This document shows, piece by piece, positions 1 to 12,246 of a stretch of 64,000 nt of DNA. The notes beneath the pieces were generated by a model, which was not told the DNA's origin, did not search any database, and was given only the letters and a program-made list of their open reading frames with translations. Numbering within the stretch: the first letter of the stretch is position 1; the number at the start of each line of letters is the position of its first letter. Both the position numbers and the translations under genes were made by a program. This stretch comes from Diadophis punctatus similis (lineage: Eukaryota > Chordata > Lepidosauria > Squamata > Dipsadidae), in assembly GCA_023053685.1 (NCBI GenBank), contig JALIGW010000003.1, positions 144,408,665-144,472,664 of the forward strand, in the 5' to 3' direction.

Positions 1-31
1 TGGAGTCAGAGCTATTCTAGTATTGGGTATA

Positions 32-476
32 CAAGTAGTCCTTGAGTTACAACAGTTCACTTAGTGATGGTTCAAAGTTACAAAGGCAATGAAAAAAGGG
101 ACTTATGACCATTTTTCACACTTACGACCATGTGCAGCATCCCCATGGTCATGTGATCAAAATCCAGATGCTTGGGAACTGACTCACATTTATGACTGTT
201 GCAGTGTCCAGGGGTTATGGTGATCCCCCTTTGTTAGTTTTTTAGTTTACTTTATTGTCATTGCACCTCGCACAATGAAATTGTGACCTTCTGACAAGCA
301 AAGTCAATGGGAAAACCAGATTGACTTAACCACCATGTTACTAATCTAACAACTGCAGTGATTCACTTAACAACTGTGGCAAGAGAGGTCATAAAATGGA
401 GCAAAAATCACTTAAATGTCTTACTTAGCGACAAAAATTGTTGGGCTCAGTTGTGGTTGTAAGTTGAGGACTACCT
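32..476. mobile_element. TA-flanked MITE with CAGGTAGTCC-type termini, copy 1
   Basis: Termini are CAAGTAGTCC and GGACTACCTG (inverted), flanked by TA at 30-31 and 477-478, so the target duplication fits a Tc1/mariner-type dinucleotide. The interior is non-coding, about 445 bp, and recurs four more times in this window. Family name not known to me; superfamily assigned only from the TA flanks. Confidence 0.75.
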
Positions 477-1740
477 GTACTTGTGCACAGGAGGATCCTG
501 GAATCTGAGCCAGATCTGTGGCAATCTGTGACTTGAGTTTTGTGACTAGGCAACTGTTTACATTGCATGCTTCATTTGCAAGACATTACGTTCCATTTCT
601 GAGCATAAAGCATTGTGAGGTTCCATGGGGTTTATAGCATTTAACTGTCAGATAAGACAGCTCAGCTCAAGCTGAGCAATGCTGTAAATTCAATTTAGAT
701 TCCTAATAAAGTTAGAGTTTAAACATGAATGGGTGTCCAGGGAATGAGTGGGGACTGTGGTCGGGGGTGGGAAGTCATGAAGGCTATAGGAAAAATCGGA
801 GCAATCAATTTGTTTGGTTCTTAAAGTACGTTGAGTCAAGAATATTGTTGCTGCCCTTGCATTGCCTTGGGGAATTTGCTTGCCAAAACCTTTAATTTTT
901 TTTTAAAGGGGAAGGGGGAATGATTCATCATCCATGCATGCCTGATTGATTTGGCTTAGGAGAGAAATTAGGGGTCATACAAACATATTTTAGTTCTAAG
1001 AAAGGCATTCCGAGAATACAGTAACTTAACCAGTAGATCTTTTTGGCCGTGCGTTGCCGTTCAGCATTCACTTAGTTTTCATTTAACGCACATTTGCTAC
1101 GTGTGTTATTGCTCCAATCAATGTGGATTGATTGAAGAACATTTCCTCAGCTCTACATGGATTCAATAACATTATACACAAAGGGATGGCTTTGACCTAT
1201 AAGGGCTTTCATATTCTGGTATGAAGGTAAGTGAAAGATGAACTTGGAATACCAGCTTTTTGTGAAAGTGAGAGGGAGTTAGAAGTCGGGAAAGAAATAT
1301 CTGGTGGTGACTTTTGCGTGCTCAGGTAGATTTGTCTGGTGTTTGATAATATTTTGGCACAAAACACTTTCATTTTCTACGTACCTTAAATCTAGGGTGG
1401 GTTCCCCCCTCCTTTTTAAATATTTGCTGATTATTCTCATTGTCAATACCCTCTCATAATCAACAGCAATATCACAAACAGTTTCAGTTCCTTTCTTGCC
1501 TTTTCGTTCATATTGGAAACTATTGGATCAAGGGATTCAAAGTTCCAGAATTTTAAACCTGTTAAACCACTGTAATATCAATGATGGATTTGTAGCTAGT
1601 TATATTTTTTTTCACATTGCTTTCTGAGAAATGCCTTCTAGATTGAATTTTATCTGTTTTGAAGATGTCCTTAATATTTTCTTTTTTACTGGCATGATCA
1701 TCAATATCTTAACACTTTTGAATGGTTTGAATGGTAAATT
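477..1740. other. Unassigned non-coding stretch
   Basis: No recognisable gene or repeat. A T-rich run near 890-905 and scattered AT-rich DNA are the only notable composition changes. Confidence 0.4.
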
Positions 1741-2139
1741 CAGGTAATCTTTGACTTACAAGAGTTCATTTAGTGACAACAGTTCAAAGTTACAACAGTA
1801 CTGGAAAAAATTATTTATGACCATTTTTCACAGTTATGACCGTTGCAGCTCCCCCATTTTGGTCACATGATCAAAATTCAGATGCTTGGCAACTGGTTCA
1901 TATTTATGATGGTCCCAGTGTCTCAGGGTCACGTGATCCCCTTTTGCAACCTTCTGACAAGCAAAGTCAATGAGGAAGCCAGATTCATTTAACAACCGTT
2001 TTACTCACTTAACAATTGCAATGATTCGCTTAACAACAGTGGCAAGAAAAGTCACAAAATGGGGCAAACTCACTTAACAAATGTTTCACTTAGCAACATA
2101 CATTTTGGGCTCAATTATGGTCTTAAGTCAAGGACTATC
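1741..2139. mobile_element. TA-type MITE, copy 2 (decayed ends)
   Basis: Closely parallels the copy at 32-476 through the internal motifs (ACTTAACAACAGTGGCAAG-like segment) and ends near GTCAAGGACTATC. Terminal bases and the TA flanks are eroded. Confidence 0.7.
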
Positions 2140-2645
2140 ACATTATATCATATGAAGATAATAACATTATTACATAGATAATATTTTTTTAAAAAAAATC
2201 CTGAAAATAAGAAATTTGAAAACGAATATATAAAGGATATCTCCCTTTAAGAACTTTGTTTCATGCATATATACTTTCAGTAACTGGGATTGTGTATTAG
2301 AAAAAAGCATTGTTATTCAGGCTGACTTGGTGAATTCATTAGGTGTTCTCTCATCAGTAAGAAAATCTCAAATATTTCTTAGTACATGTGAATGATATAA
2401 TTACATAAACTGTTCTAAGACCTTTAGGCAATATTTGTCATGATAGACCGTGATGGTGAGCACTGGTGTGTAAAAGGAATGTGTGAAAATCATTTCTCCA
2501 TGAGGCAGGGGAGGGGGCGGCCAAGATTATCAATGTATACTTCAAATCATTGGAGACGTTGAATCCTCTTTATCCTTATGGAGCCAGAAATAGAAAAGAA
2601 AGAAATGGATAATGTCTACTCCATGTAGGTCCACTCAGAAGTACA
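2140..2645. other. Unassigned AT-rich stretch
   Basis: Nothing recognised on either strand. Confidence 0.4.
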
Positions 2646-2649
2646 TTAA

Positions 2650-3261
2650 TGGCTTGTTTCAGGGGAACCAGAATTGTTCTTACTGATCTAAAGTACTGTG
2701 GGAAGTACACCCCAAAAGGACAGTGCCAAAAACCTCACAGCATCGGAAACCTCAGAAAACTGCCAAGAGAAGACAGCCCTTCCCCCTTTAAGAAAACCAA
2801 GAAGCACCAGCTGAAAGGAAAACTCAGCAGCTCTGCTAATGGCTGTTACAAAAGTAACAGAAAAACTTAAGGAGAGCCATTAAAATAAGGGGAATCAGGC
2901 TAAAATAAACTCTCCAAGGTAAACCAAAACCCATTCTTCCTGCCTTAGGACAGGAAAAATAAAAGACCAGGGACCAAGATTAATCCAGTAAAACAGGAAA
3001 ACAAAACCTAGGGCAATCAGAAACAATAAAAACCCATCAAGCTGCAGGAGCTTCAAAGGGGAATTAAGCATAAAAGGCTCAGATTCACACTTCCAAGCTG
3101 CTTGCAAGCCAGGAACGCTCAAGCTGTGTCACTTTTTGCTTCTTGCCTTCCTACATTAAAAGAATTCCACTTTCTGGCAGCTGGCTTCTGCATCCATTTC
3201 TTCTCAGCGTCTGTGGTGTGTCCCATCTGGGGACGAATCGGGGAAATTTCTTCCAACAGTA
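2650..3261 (+). mobile_element. Possible solo LTR of an endogenous retrovirus-like element
   Basis: The stretch has an LTR-like order of signals: an A/C-rich upstream part, a TATA-like GCATAAAAGG near 3068-3077, an ATTAAA poly(A)-type signal near 3154, and a downstream end in CAACA near 3260. No target duplication and no TG-start could be fixed, so limits are approximate. The two small open frames inside look incidental. It could equally be an unclassified repeat or unique DNA. Confidence 0.3.
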
Positions 3262-3912
3262 CATAAACCTTTCAAGGATGATGTGGTACCTAGAAAAAAA
3301 AGGTATCTAAATTATGCACCCAAATCTAATTGCCCTTTTGGATTCTGATATGGATTTTCTTCTGATCTGTTGTCATCTCCATAAAAATAAACCCAATTTT
3401 TTGTTCAATCATATACATATACATATACATATACACATAGAGGTCTCCTATGCCTTCCTATGTTGTAGTATATTTATATAAACTATTTGACAAAGAATGA
3501 CTCACTGACTAGCTAACAAATAAAATAAACTATCAAATAATTTAAAGACACATTTAAAAAACATTGATACAACACAATGCATTTATTTTATCATACCAAT
3601 CTAATTAAACCTGCCTATCTGAAGGCAGATTTGATTATCTGCCAAAGATATGATTGAATAAAAACATCATTGTTTATTGGCAGATGGATAACACTTAGAG
3701 AGGTTCTGATCTTTGAAGTGAGGTATGATATTAATCAGGAAATCAGAAAAGGGGGAATTCATATTTTTTTTAAAAAAATGAAGAACCTAGTAAGAAGAAA
3801 GAGAGGAATTCTTTGAGGAAGACAAGAAAACTGAACCAAAATATAAAGTGTCTTTCAAACTGAGCTTCTTCCACATTATTTATTTACTTATTTATTTCAT
3901 GGACATATCCAT
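3262..3912. other. Unassigned stretch with short ATACAT repeat
   Basis: Contains a short (ATACAT)n run at about 3412-3440 and otherwise AT-rich DNA with no recognised element. Confidence 0.4.
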
Positions 3913-3915
3913 GTT

Positions 3916-3977
<62 letters not shown>

Positions 3978-4145
3978 TTCCTTCCTTCCTTCCTTCCTTC
4001 CTTCCTTCCTTCCTTCCTTCCTTCCATACCTTCCTTCCTTCCTTCCATACCTTCCTTCCTTCCTTCCTTCTTTCCATCTTTCCTTCTTTCCTTCTTTTTT
4101 CTTTCCTTCTTCCTTTCTTCCTTTCTTCCTTTCTTCCTTTCTTTG
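3913..4145. repeat. (TTTC)n/(TTCC)n polypyrimidine microsatellite
   Basis: About 230 bp of almost pure pyrimidine on the + strand: TTTC units, then TTCC units with two CATACC interruptions, then degenerate units. Serine/leucine/phenylalanine-rich and lysine/arginine-rich open frames here are microsatellite artefacts. Confidence 0.97.
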
Positions 4146-4450
4146 ATTTATTTATGCTCCTAGACCAAAGTTCCATACAGTACAATATAGCAAAACATAT
4201 GAGTAAAACTATAATATTAAAATTGTCAAATAAATAGTTAATAGTCTTCTAACATGAAAGTGATCTATCAAATCCTATTGAAACTCTCCTGGCAGCCATC
4301 ATGATTGCACAAAATTTTGCAACTTTTGAAAAGTTTTCTAGGAAACTAGCCACTAAGAGAAATACCGCTGTCTTTTTTATAGAGCAATTTGATCACTTGA
4401 CAAAGGTACAGTAGAAGGGATATTCCTTCAAAGGAACATCTATGACACTA

Positions 4451-4568
4451 TTTCTCAAACTCAGCTTTAAGATGTGTGGATTGCAATTCCCAGAATTCCC
4501 CAGCCGGCTATTGTGAAATTCAATGAAGTTCACATATCTTAAAATTGCCGAGGTTGAGAAGCACTGTT
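4451..4568. mobile_element. Palindromic hAT-like MITE (AACTCCCAGAATT family), decayed
   Basis: Has the family core (GCAATTCCCAGAATTCC) followed by CACATATCTTAAAATTGCC and GAGAAGCACTG. The centre is diverged and no 8-bp target duplication is clear. Confidence 0.65.
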
Positions 4569-5229
4569 GTATGAGGGTAATAGACAACTTGTACTCCACA
4601 GTTTCCACCCTACTGGAAGTTAAAAAGGGACTTACTCTGACTCTGTCTCAATATAATCTTTAAAATATAATCATCTGTTTTAATACAAGCTTTATAAAAA
4701 CTAAATTGCATTTCCTGTATAGCTTCCTTGGTAACAAAATTAAAGTGGTTTCTCATTCCCTGATATTTTCTTCGCAATATGGGTAACAGACTTGGGATGG
4801 GGCTGAACCAACTATGTGCTAACTTTCTCAAGGTGCTGCTACATATATTTAGGTAAATATGTGTATAACTGCCTTCTTCACAATATAGTTTACAAAAATA
4901 TAAAGCTAAATTGAATTGAAATATAATCCTAATTACAAAAATCCCAATGCAGTCAAATCATTACTAATGATTCTCGAATAAGCAGGGTTTAAGAATTTTC
5001 TTAAAGAACTGGAGACTAGGTGTACACTATATCTGGAACGTCCAGGTATTCTGTAGCCTATGGGTGTAGACAGAGATACACCCCCCCCATTATGTCCAAC
5101 TGTTTTACTTCATGAGAGTAAGGATGCTCAACATTCTTTCCTAAACAATCATGGGGCAGGGGGTTGAAACTGTTGAAAGAGATTCATTTAGGGGACTGGA
5201 CTGATTAGGAGGCTAAAACATATATAAAG
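4569..5229. other. Unassigned stretch
   Basis: AT-rich non-coding sequence; a C-run near 5083 is the only low-complexity feature. Confidence 0.4.
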
Positions 5230-5625
5230 AACAGTTGCTGGAATTGCTTATGTCTAGTTTGATGAAAAGGAGACTAGGGGTGACATGATAGCAGTGTTCC
5301 GATATTTCAGGGGTTGCTGCAAAGAAGAGGGAGTTATTTGGAGCTATTCTCCAAAGCACCTGAGGGTAGGACAAGAAGCAATGGATGGAAACTAATCAAG
5401 GAGAGAAGCAACCTAAAACTAAGAAGAAATTTCCTGACAGTTAGAACAATTAATCAGTGGAACAACTTGCCTGCAGAAGTTGTGAATGCTCCAACACTGG
5501 AAGTTTTAAAGAAGAGATTGGACAACCATTTGTCTGAAATGGTATAGGGTTTCCTGCCTAAGCAGGGGGTTGGACTAGAAGACCTCCAAGGTCCCTTCCA
5601 ACTCTGTTATTCTAATTCTAATTTA
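5230..5625 (+). pseudogene. CR1 LINE 3' end with C-terminal ORF2 remnant
   Basis: The frame at 5314-5547 encodes the end of a CR1 ORF2 protein, including RRNFLTVRTINQWNNLP and LEVLKKRLDNHLSEMV before the stop. The upstream part (from about 5230, MKRRLGVT-like) continues the family pattern in another frame, so it is frameshifted. After the stop comes the usual CR1 3'UTR, GTTGGACTAGAAGACC then CCTTCCAACTCTGTTATTCTA. The copy is 5'-truncated, as most CR1 copies are. It lacks endonuclease and reverse-transcriptase domains and is not functional. Confidence 0.9.
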
Positions 5626-5862
5626 TTTATATCCCACCTTTATTAATTTTATAAATAACACCAGACAGCAAACATACATAATCCTCCTTCCTCCTTCTAT
5701 TTTCCCCATAACATCAAGCCTGTGAGATGGGTTGGGCTGAGAGAGAGAGAATGAGTGGCCCAAAGTCCCCCAACTGACTTTCATGCCTAAGGTGGGACTA
5801 GAACTCACAGTCTCCTAGTTTCTAAGCCTGGTGCCTTAACCACTTGATCAAACTGGTCATGT
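5624..5862 (-). mobile_element. tRNA-derived SINE
   Basis: Read on the minus strand it begins with a tRNA-like head (GGTTAAGGCACC, then a B-box-like GAGTTCTAGTCCC), continues through the family body (GCCCAACCCATC), and ends in a TATAAATAAATTA-type tail next to the CR1 end. Typical squamate tRNA-SINE structure; subfamily not assigned. Confidence 0.7.
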
Positions 5863-5879
5863 AAATACCTGGAAGCAGA

Positions 5880-6470
5880 ATCATATAGGCTTTAAAGATA
5901 AACAACTCTTTGAACTGGAATGGAAGCAGGGTGTGGAAAGCCTTAGAGAAACTATCCAGAAGCTCTTAGCACAACAATAGATGCAGAACCATGTATTAAG
6001 CCCAAGAATGCAGGTAAGTACCATATGAGAAAGAGACTGGCTCCATCCTGATCCCCAAGGATATAAGAGTGAGGAGAGGAAAATATAGGGAGACTTGCAA
6101 GATTTTGGTAGCATAGCCTATCTTAATGAAGTATACTTCTATTCTTCCTATGAAGGTAGTTTCCTGATCTGGTCTAACCTCATAGGACTTGAGTACATTA
6201 GACAAGTAATCAATGTAGTGCCCTATCATCAGTTCATACTGCTAAATCTACTACTCCCCTAAGCTATCAAACTGACTCCAATATTTTGGACTAATTGTAG
6301 TTTCAAGTCTTTTTCAAAGTCATTATCATGTACAAGGCACTGCAGTGGTCTAAGCGAGATGAGGAGAGCGAGAGTCACTGCCATCATATGCCAAGTCTTC
6401 AAAGACCCACAGTTGGTTTAGCTGACAAAGATGGATGAAGGTGCTCCTGGTTACAGCCTTCACTCTTACT
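5880..6470 (-). pseudogene. Decayed L2 LINE fragment
   Basis: Minus-strand segments resemble the 3' part of L2 ORF2 as preserved at 54774-55301: the TTTAAAGATAAACA / TTGAACTGG stretch and the GCACTGCAGTGGTCTAA stretch correspond to AAGATGATGATCAG / TTGGATTG and GCATTGCAGTAGTCCAAT there. Frames are broken throughout. Assignment rests on these short resemblances. Confidence 0.45.
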
Positions 6471-6879
6471 CTAGCAGAAGCCAGAAGCATGAAAAGGTAT
6501 GGGTTCTCCAGGGACATCTGTGAGATGAGTAAAGGGGAAAAAATTCAAGATGGCAGCTGTGACTATGCAATTACATGATGCTTTTTCACACAATAGCTGA
6601 CATACAGGGAAAGAGATAGCGCTTCAATCAACATGGTGGCAGCCACATCTTGACTTTTTTGCCCCATTCTCCAGATGGTCCTAGGGCTGTCTTTATGGGG
6701 GAATAGTTGGGATATAGCATAATTAAGCTGAGCATTTTTGCTGCAGCTACTACTACAGTGAAGTATGATTATTTCCTTAACTTGGAAAGCTTAATTATCT
6801 TGTGACCAAGAGAATGGCTGAATGAAGAGAGTGCTTGCTTTGGCCAAGAATCCTGGAGAATACTGAGGCTGCTATTATA

Positions 6880-7249
6880 CAGGTAGTCCTTGACTTAAGC
6901 CCCAGATTTCTGTTGCTAAGTGAAACATTTCTTAAGAGAATTTTGCCCCGTTTTATGACCTTCCTTGCCACAGGTGTTAAATGAATCACTGTGGTTGTTA
7001 GTAACATGACTTAAGTGAGTCTGATTTCTTATTGACTTCGCTTGTCAGAAGGTTGCAAAAGGTGATCACATGACCCTGGGACACTGCATAAATATGAGTC
7101 AGCTGCCAAGCTTCTGAATTTTGATCATGTGATTATGGACATGCTGCAATGGTCGTTAAGTGGGAAAAATGGTCACAGGTCACTGTTTTCAGTGCTGTTG
7201 TGACTTTGAATGGTCACTAAATGAACTGTTGTAAATCAAGGACTATCTG
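6880..7249. mobile_element. TA-flanked MITE, copy 3 (inverted relative to copy 1)
   Basis: CAGGTAGTCC at the left, GGACTATCTG at the right, TA on both sides (6878-6879 and 7250-7251). Internal sequence is the reverse complement of the copy at 32-476. Confidence 0.85.
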
Positions 7250-7285
7250 TACAGTGGCTGCGTGAGAGAACATGATGATATATAC

Positions 7286-7713
7286 CAGTGGTGGGTTCCT
7301 GCCGGAGCTGTCCAGTGCATGGCTCCGGTAGGGAGCGGCTGATTGCGTAATTTGCGCGCGACAGCTCTGGAGCCATCTTCGCCGTTGCGTGCGTTGCCAT
7401 CTTTTTCTGAGAATTTTTGGGTGATTTTGCTTCTGCACATGCGTGTAAGCAAAATTGCACCAAAGTCTCGTGAGGGAACGCACGCTCAAGAGAGATTTCG
7501 GTGAGATTTTGCTTCTGCGCATGCGCAGAAGCAAAATCGTGCTGAAATCTCGCGCATGTCCCCTTGCAAGATTTCGGTGAGATTTTGCTTCCGCGCATGC
7601 GCGGAAGCAAAATTGTGTCAGGGGGCATGTGCGCATAGCCAGCGTGCGCGTGCCCAAAACGTGAAGATGTGCGCGCAGCGCACCGGCACCGGTAAGTGAA
7701 CAACCTGCCCCTG
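7286..7713. mobile_element. hAT MITE, GTGGGTTC family, with two perfect palindromes
   Basis: CAGTGGTGGGTTCC at the left and AACCTGCCCCTG at the right, flanked by the perfect 8-bp duplication ATATATAC (7278-7285, 7714-7721). It is GC-rich and non-coding. Internal tandem segments contain perfect hairpins at 7505-7538 and 7582-7613, each centred on GCGCATGCGC. Apparent long minus-strand frames here are not genes. Confidence 0.9.
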
Positions 7714-7727
7714 ATATATACGTAAGT

Positions 7728-8033
7728 TTGGAAATGGAAGCTAAATGGAATTCTGACAGAAAAGTTGGATGTAGGCATTTGGAACAAAGCTTTGTTCTGA
7801 AATATACAGATGGGAATCATTTTAACCTGGGAAGTGTGGTAGAGCTGCTAAAGAACACCAAACTGATCATGAGCCAGGTTCGGCACCAGGACCATGCAGC
7901 TGCTGAAGGGCCCAGCTATTCAGAAAAAGTACTGAAGTTGACAGACCAGCTGGAAAGCTCTGGAGTCCTTCGTTGTAAGGAAGGATGTGCAGAAGGCTTT
8001 TTTAAAGACCGCTGTATTCAACAAAGGTTTTAA
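7728..8033 (+). other. Unrecognised open frame with exon-like segment
   Basis: A 101-codon frame without simple repeats, containing HFNLGSVVELLKNTKLIMSQ. Inside it, a CAG at about 7808 could be a splice acceptor and GTAAGG at about 7976 a donor. I recognise no family. It starts just outside a transposon boundary and may be chance. Only a protein search would decide. Confidence 0.2.
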
Positions 8034-8386
8034 AAAGTACAACATTCTGCAGCTTCTTTTTATAGTTAACAGGTGAGAGGTCTTTTGAAAAGGATATGGT
8101 GATACCAATGAGCATTTCTTTTGAGAGCAAATTATACCTTCTAATGACTTTGTAAATCACAGACATAGTTTTTGCAAATGAATGGCTTCACAGCATACCT
8201 TTGTTGCAGAAATGGATGTAAAGGATTTCAGAAGCAGCCCACAGATGTTTTCAGAGCCTGACTTATCTCCAAGAGACTGCTGTCTCTCTTGCAGATCATG
8301 ACACCCAGAACATCTGGGTGTCTGTTCAAGATACTGCAGAGCTGGAAAAGTGGTAGGATGGTTAGGCTGTTGGGCTACGGAGAAGT

Positions 8387-8832
8387 TATAGAATAGAATA
8401 GAATTCTTTATTGTACAAGTGTGGATGGAAACACAAGGAATTTGTCTTTGGAGCATAAGCTCTCAGTGTACATAAAAGATATAAGTGATGAATCATGATC
8501 ATGGTCATCATAAATACATTCATCAAGAATCATAAGATACAACACCTAGTGATAGCCATAGGATACTAAATAAGCAATCAAAATCATACGAGAAAACTAA
8601 ATAAAACAATATAAATCGTAAGATACAAGCAACAAGGTTATAGTCATAAGTAGAAAAGGAGCTGGGTAAGAGGAAGGATGGGAAGAATAATAGTAATACA
8701 GCCTTAGTAAATAGTTTGACAGTGTTGTGGGAATTAGTTGTTTAGCAGAGTGATGGCATGCGGGGGAAAAACCAATGTGTAGTTGTTCTGGTGCTCTTCC
8801 CGCCAACAGCTAGTCTTAGAACAAAGATCTCA
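8387..8832 (-). mobile_element. L3/CR1-type LINE 3' end
   Basis: The left edge has two to three AATAG units, then GAATTCTTTATTG, ACACAAGGAATTTGTC and TCTCAGTGTACATAAAAG, the same order as the copies at 27896-28434, 43830-44464 and 57352-57685. The right part covers the end of the ORF in broken form (GATGGCATGCGGGGGAAAAA corresponds to the FFPNAI region). 5'-truncated. Confidence 0.85.
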
Positions 8833-10178
8833 TTCATCTCATTTTTGCTCAGGCGAATTGCTACACAGGATTGAGTAAGGGACCTATGGAGTAGACCCAG
8901 TGGTTTCTAACCTCCCATATTTTCAATATGTAATTCCAACCAACCAAACAGTGCATTGTGGACCGAAGCAGTTTCTTAGATAAATCTATCAAACATCTTT
9001 TGGTATTTTGGAACCTAATAGAAACTTACCTTCATATAAGAAACTTACCTTCATATAAGAATTCAGTCCTTTCAAATGCACAGGGGATATAAAACTATGC
9101 CATTATTGGGGTATATTGTCTTGAAAGGATTCTTGGCATATAGGGTCAGCAAAACAATTTACATCTTTATAAGTTTTGTTAACTGATCTCATTTGAGTTA
9201 AAGGTGTCTTTTTTAAAAAATAGTTCTTCTACCACGATGTGTCTGTGAGATCATTAATGATGGTCATTTTCTCAATTGCCATGGGTATTAAATGTGGGTA
9301 GGTGATACCTTTAATAAAACCCATCACTAAAGTATTACTGTATTTTGCTTCATCCATTCAGCCATTAATCCTCAGCAAAAGGGATTAACAAAACTCCAAC
9401 ATGTTGGAAGTACAGATGGTAGGTAGCAGTGAAAATGTCTGTAGGAATGGCTTCATATTACAAGTCGAAATACTGGAACTACTAAGTGGTCAAAACTACA
9501 TATGAAAACGAAGACTATTAAAGTAAAAGTTTAATCCAACTGGGCCCAACTGCTCATGATAGTTAATCCTAATCCATAAACTTTTCCCAATCATGATGGA
9601 TTAAGGGCTGAGTTTTACACTCAAGGTAAGGATTGACTCATCTTGTCTGTGTTGTTTTTGCTTTCTAAGTGTATATTTAAATCTCAAACTCCTTCAGTTC
9701 CATGTCAAAATATATTTGTAAATGTTGGTAAGAGCCTAACATTGCCTGAATCAAATAAGAGTCTTGTCCATCTGCACTATCCAAATTTAGTGATATAGCT
9801 ATTCATATCACATTCACCCCAAAGAGACGATGACAGTAATTCTGCCTCCTCCTAAACATGGTTTGAATATACAATTACTGAAAACCAGCATTGGAAACCT
9901 TGGAAGCTGTCTTCAAAGTTTTCTAGCTGGATGGATTTATTGGTTGTGCTGTCTCCCACATTTTTTTCTTTTTTAAAATATGCTCGTGTTCTTTCCATCT
10001 ATTTGTGTGTGAAGAAATATGGGAATATTGGTAAGATTTTAATAAAAATTGAACTGGATAAAATGTTCACACATCTGCCTCTGGAACAGTTTGGAGAGAA
10101 ACAAACCAGCAGCGAGGTAAGTTAGAACCCACCCCTGAACTAGTTGCAAGATTTTTTGGTATTTCATACCTATAGGAC
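8833..10178. other. Unassigned stretch
   Basis: No gene recognised. Contains a direct duplication of a 19-bp unit (GAAACTTACCTTCATATAA) at about 9023-9060. Confidence 0.4.
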
Positions 10179-10699
10179 CAGGGGCGGGTTCCTAATTTTT
10201 TTACTACCACTCTGTGGGCGTGGCTTATTTTGTGGGTGTGGCTTGCCGGCATGTGACCGGGTGGGCGTGGCTTCTCGGACTGCTGAAGGGATGGGAACTG
10301 AGATAGGTCCGGCCACCCATTCCCCCTCCCCTCAGCAGCTCGAGAAGCCTCAAACGTGCAAAAATGCCTAGGATCATCACCGCGCGTTTGTGGCTTCTCG
10401 GACTGCTGAAGGGAGGGGAATGGAGATAGCTCCTGCCGCCCGTTCTTTCAGTGTCTCATGCGCTCTCTCAGCCATCCTCCCCTGCTTGGACTCACTGTGG
10501 GGTAGGAAGGCAGCGCATGCGCAGTGCCGGAAGCTTGGCTTCTGGGCATGCGCAGAAGAAATTTTTTTAAAAAATTAAAAAAAATTTTTTTAATGGCGGT
10601 GCCCAGGCACCGGCAACCGACCACACCGGTACTGTGACGTCACCAGCGGGCCGCTACCGGTGCTATAGAGTGGACCGCACCTGTAGGAACTCACCACTG
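10179..10699. mobile_element. hAT element with CAGGGGCGGGTTCC terminus
   Basis: Left CAGGGGCGGGTTCC, right GGAACTCACCACTG, perfect duplication TATAGGAC (10171-10178, 10700-10707). The interior has repeated GTGGGCGTGGCTT and GGACTGCTGAAGGGA segments and GCATGCGCAG motifs. No transposase. Confidence 0.9.
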
Positions 10700-10707
10700 T
10701 ATAGGAC

Positions 10708-11849
10708 CCATTAAGAAAACACAGTATTGAAATGGTTTGTCATTGCTGGAATCCTAGAAAGATTTTTTTTTATTCTCTCATTCATCCTGGGAGTCTTTTA
10801 CAACCCACACTAAAATGCTAAGAAGGCCCAACTCTGCTTAACTTCCACACACAGGCAAGTTCAGCCAGGAGTTGCCAACTGCTGAGGCGTCAATATTATA
10901 TTTGAAATAGTAACAAAGCTGAATTAGGAGAACTTTTCAGGGACAGTAGGATGTGTTCGCAGTATCCAAATGAGTTAACTAATGAGTGAATTAATGAGTT
11001 TTGCATATGCCTATATAATTTTTCACACAGCTGTTATCAACCAGGTCCTGTCTTAATTTTGCCCATTCTTTCTCTTACCTAGTCTAAAGCTTTAGCATAA
11101 AGGTTTTGTTCTAACTGTAGAGGCATATCTCAAACAGTTCCTCATTTCTTTTCAAAATGCATGCAGAATGGCTGTTTTACATTTTTCTAAGTTAGCATAA
11201 GTAGAATTGTCATTTTGAAATTGACAGGTATTTGCAACAGTCAACAATGCATTGTTCACATCTTGGTTCACTCACCACTGTAGATAATATCTGTCAGGTG
11301 TCACAACAATGTAGAAACTCATTAAACTATAAAGAGCTATACTATAATAATAAGGAATTATGGGTAAAAGTCTAGTAATTATCCGAGTTGATTTGAGCTA
11401 GTGAAGTTTATCCTTAGAGGAAACGCTGTAGTTCTTTTTAGATCTTTTAAAAAATGTCTCAAAGGAAATCTCCCTGGTTTGAAAGATCACCTCTTAGCAA
11501 CCTCAGACTATTGGGGATGAAAGAACAACCTGCTTTTACTTTTTCCTTTCAGCCCTAAATTATGTGTTTTCATTCACAAATCTTTTCTGGAAGTATCATT
11601 TCACTTGAACTAAGCAGTCTGTAGCCCTCCAGGTATCATTGTACTGCAATTCCCAGCAGCTCCAAACAGGATGGTTAGTTATGAATACTAGGAGTTTGCA
11701 GTTGAACAACTGGAAGATCACAGTCTCCTCTTTGTGCCCCTTACAGACTCAGAATTTATATTAACTTTATTCTAGCAGTTGGATGATTACCCCAGACATT
11801 AAGGGAGAGAGAATAGAGATGCTCTCAAATCCATGGCCTCAAATCCATC
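10708..11849. other. Mostly unassigned, with one decayed palindromic repeat
   Basis: A decayed foldback element lies at about 11618-11720 (GTAGCCCTCCAGG, then GCAATTCCCAGCAGC, then a partial complement). The rest shows nothing recognisable. Confidence 0.45.
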
Positions 11850-12246
11850 ACTAAACTTGATTAAAATTAGATTAATGCAATGTTAGCCAATAGTAGAGAA
11901 TAATAGTAAATGTAAGCTTTCTTAATATATTTAATATTTTTTTTGTTCTATAACTTTAAATGTTACAATTATATCCTAGAATAAGAATCATGGAATTCTT
12001 TATTGGCCAAGTGCTATTTGACACACAAGGAATTTGTCTCTGGAGTGTAAGCTCACAGTATACATATAAACAGCAAATAATAGGTAGTAGAATGCTCCAA
12101 CCAAGCCTTGAAGATACCACACGGGTCATTAGGATTTGAAATTATGCATCTATATGGCACAGTGCAAAAAATTAGGATCTCTAAAAGTCCCAATTTTAAT
12201 TTTTAGATGGCACAAATGCTGGGGAAATAAGATGTGGAAAGCTGAT
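11850..12246. repeat. Local duplication, copy A
   Basis: A 397-bp block repeated in the same orientation at 13708-14102 with few differences. It includes a small L3 LINE 3' end (11985-12072, minus strand) at the same internal position in both copies, so duplication followed that insertion. Confidence 0.9.

Noticed and set aside
3848..4237. Open frames on both strands across 3913-4145
   Set aside because: TTTC/TTCC microsatellite reading through; low complexity only.
7217..7820. 146- and 194-codon minus-strand frames
   Set aside because: Overlap hAT MITE 7286-7713 and its palindromes; repeated ILLRMRRSKI-like peptides recur in every family copy and simply translate the hairpin.
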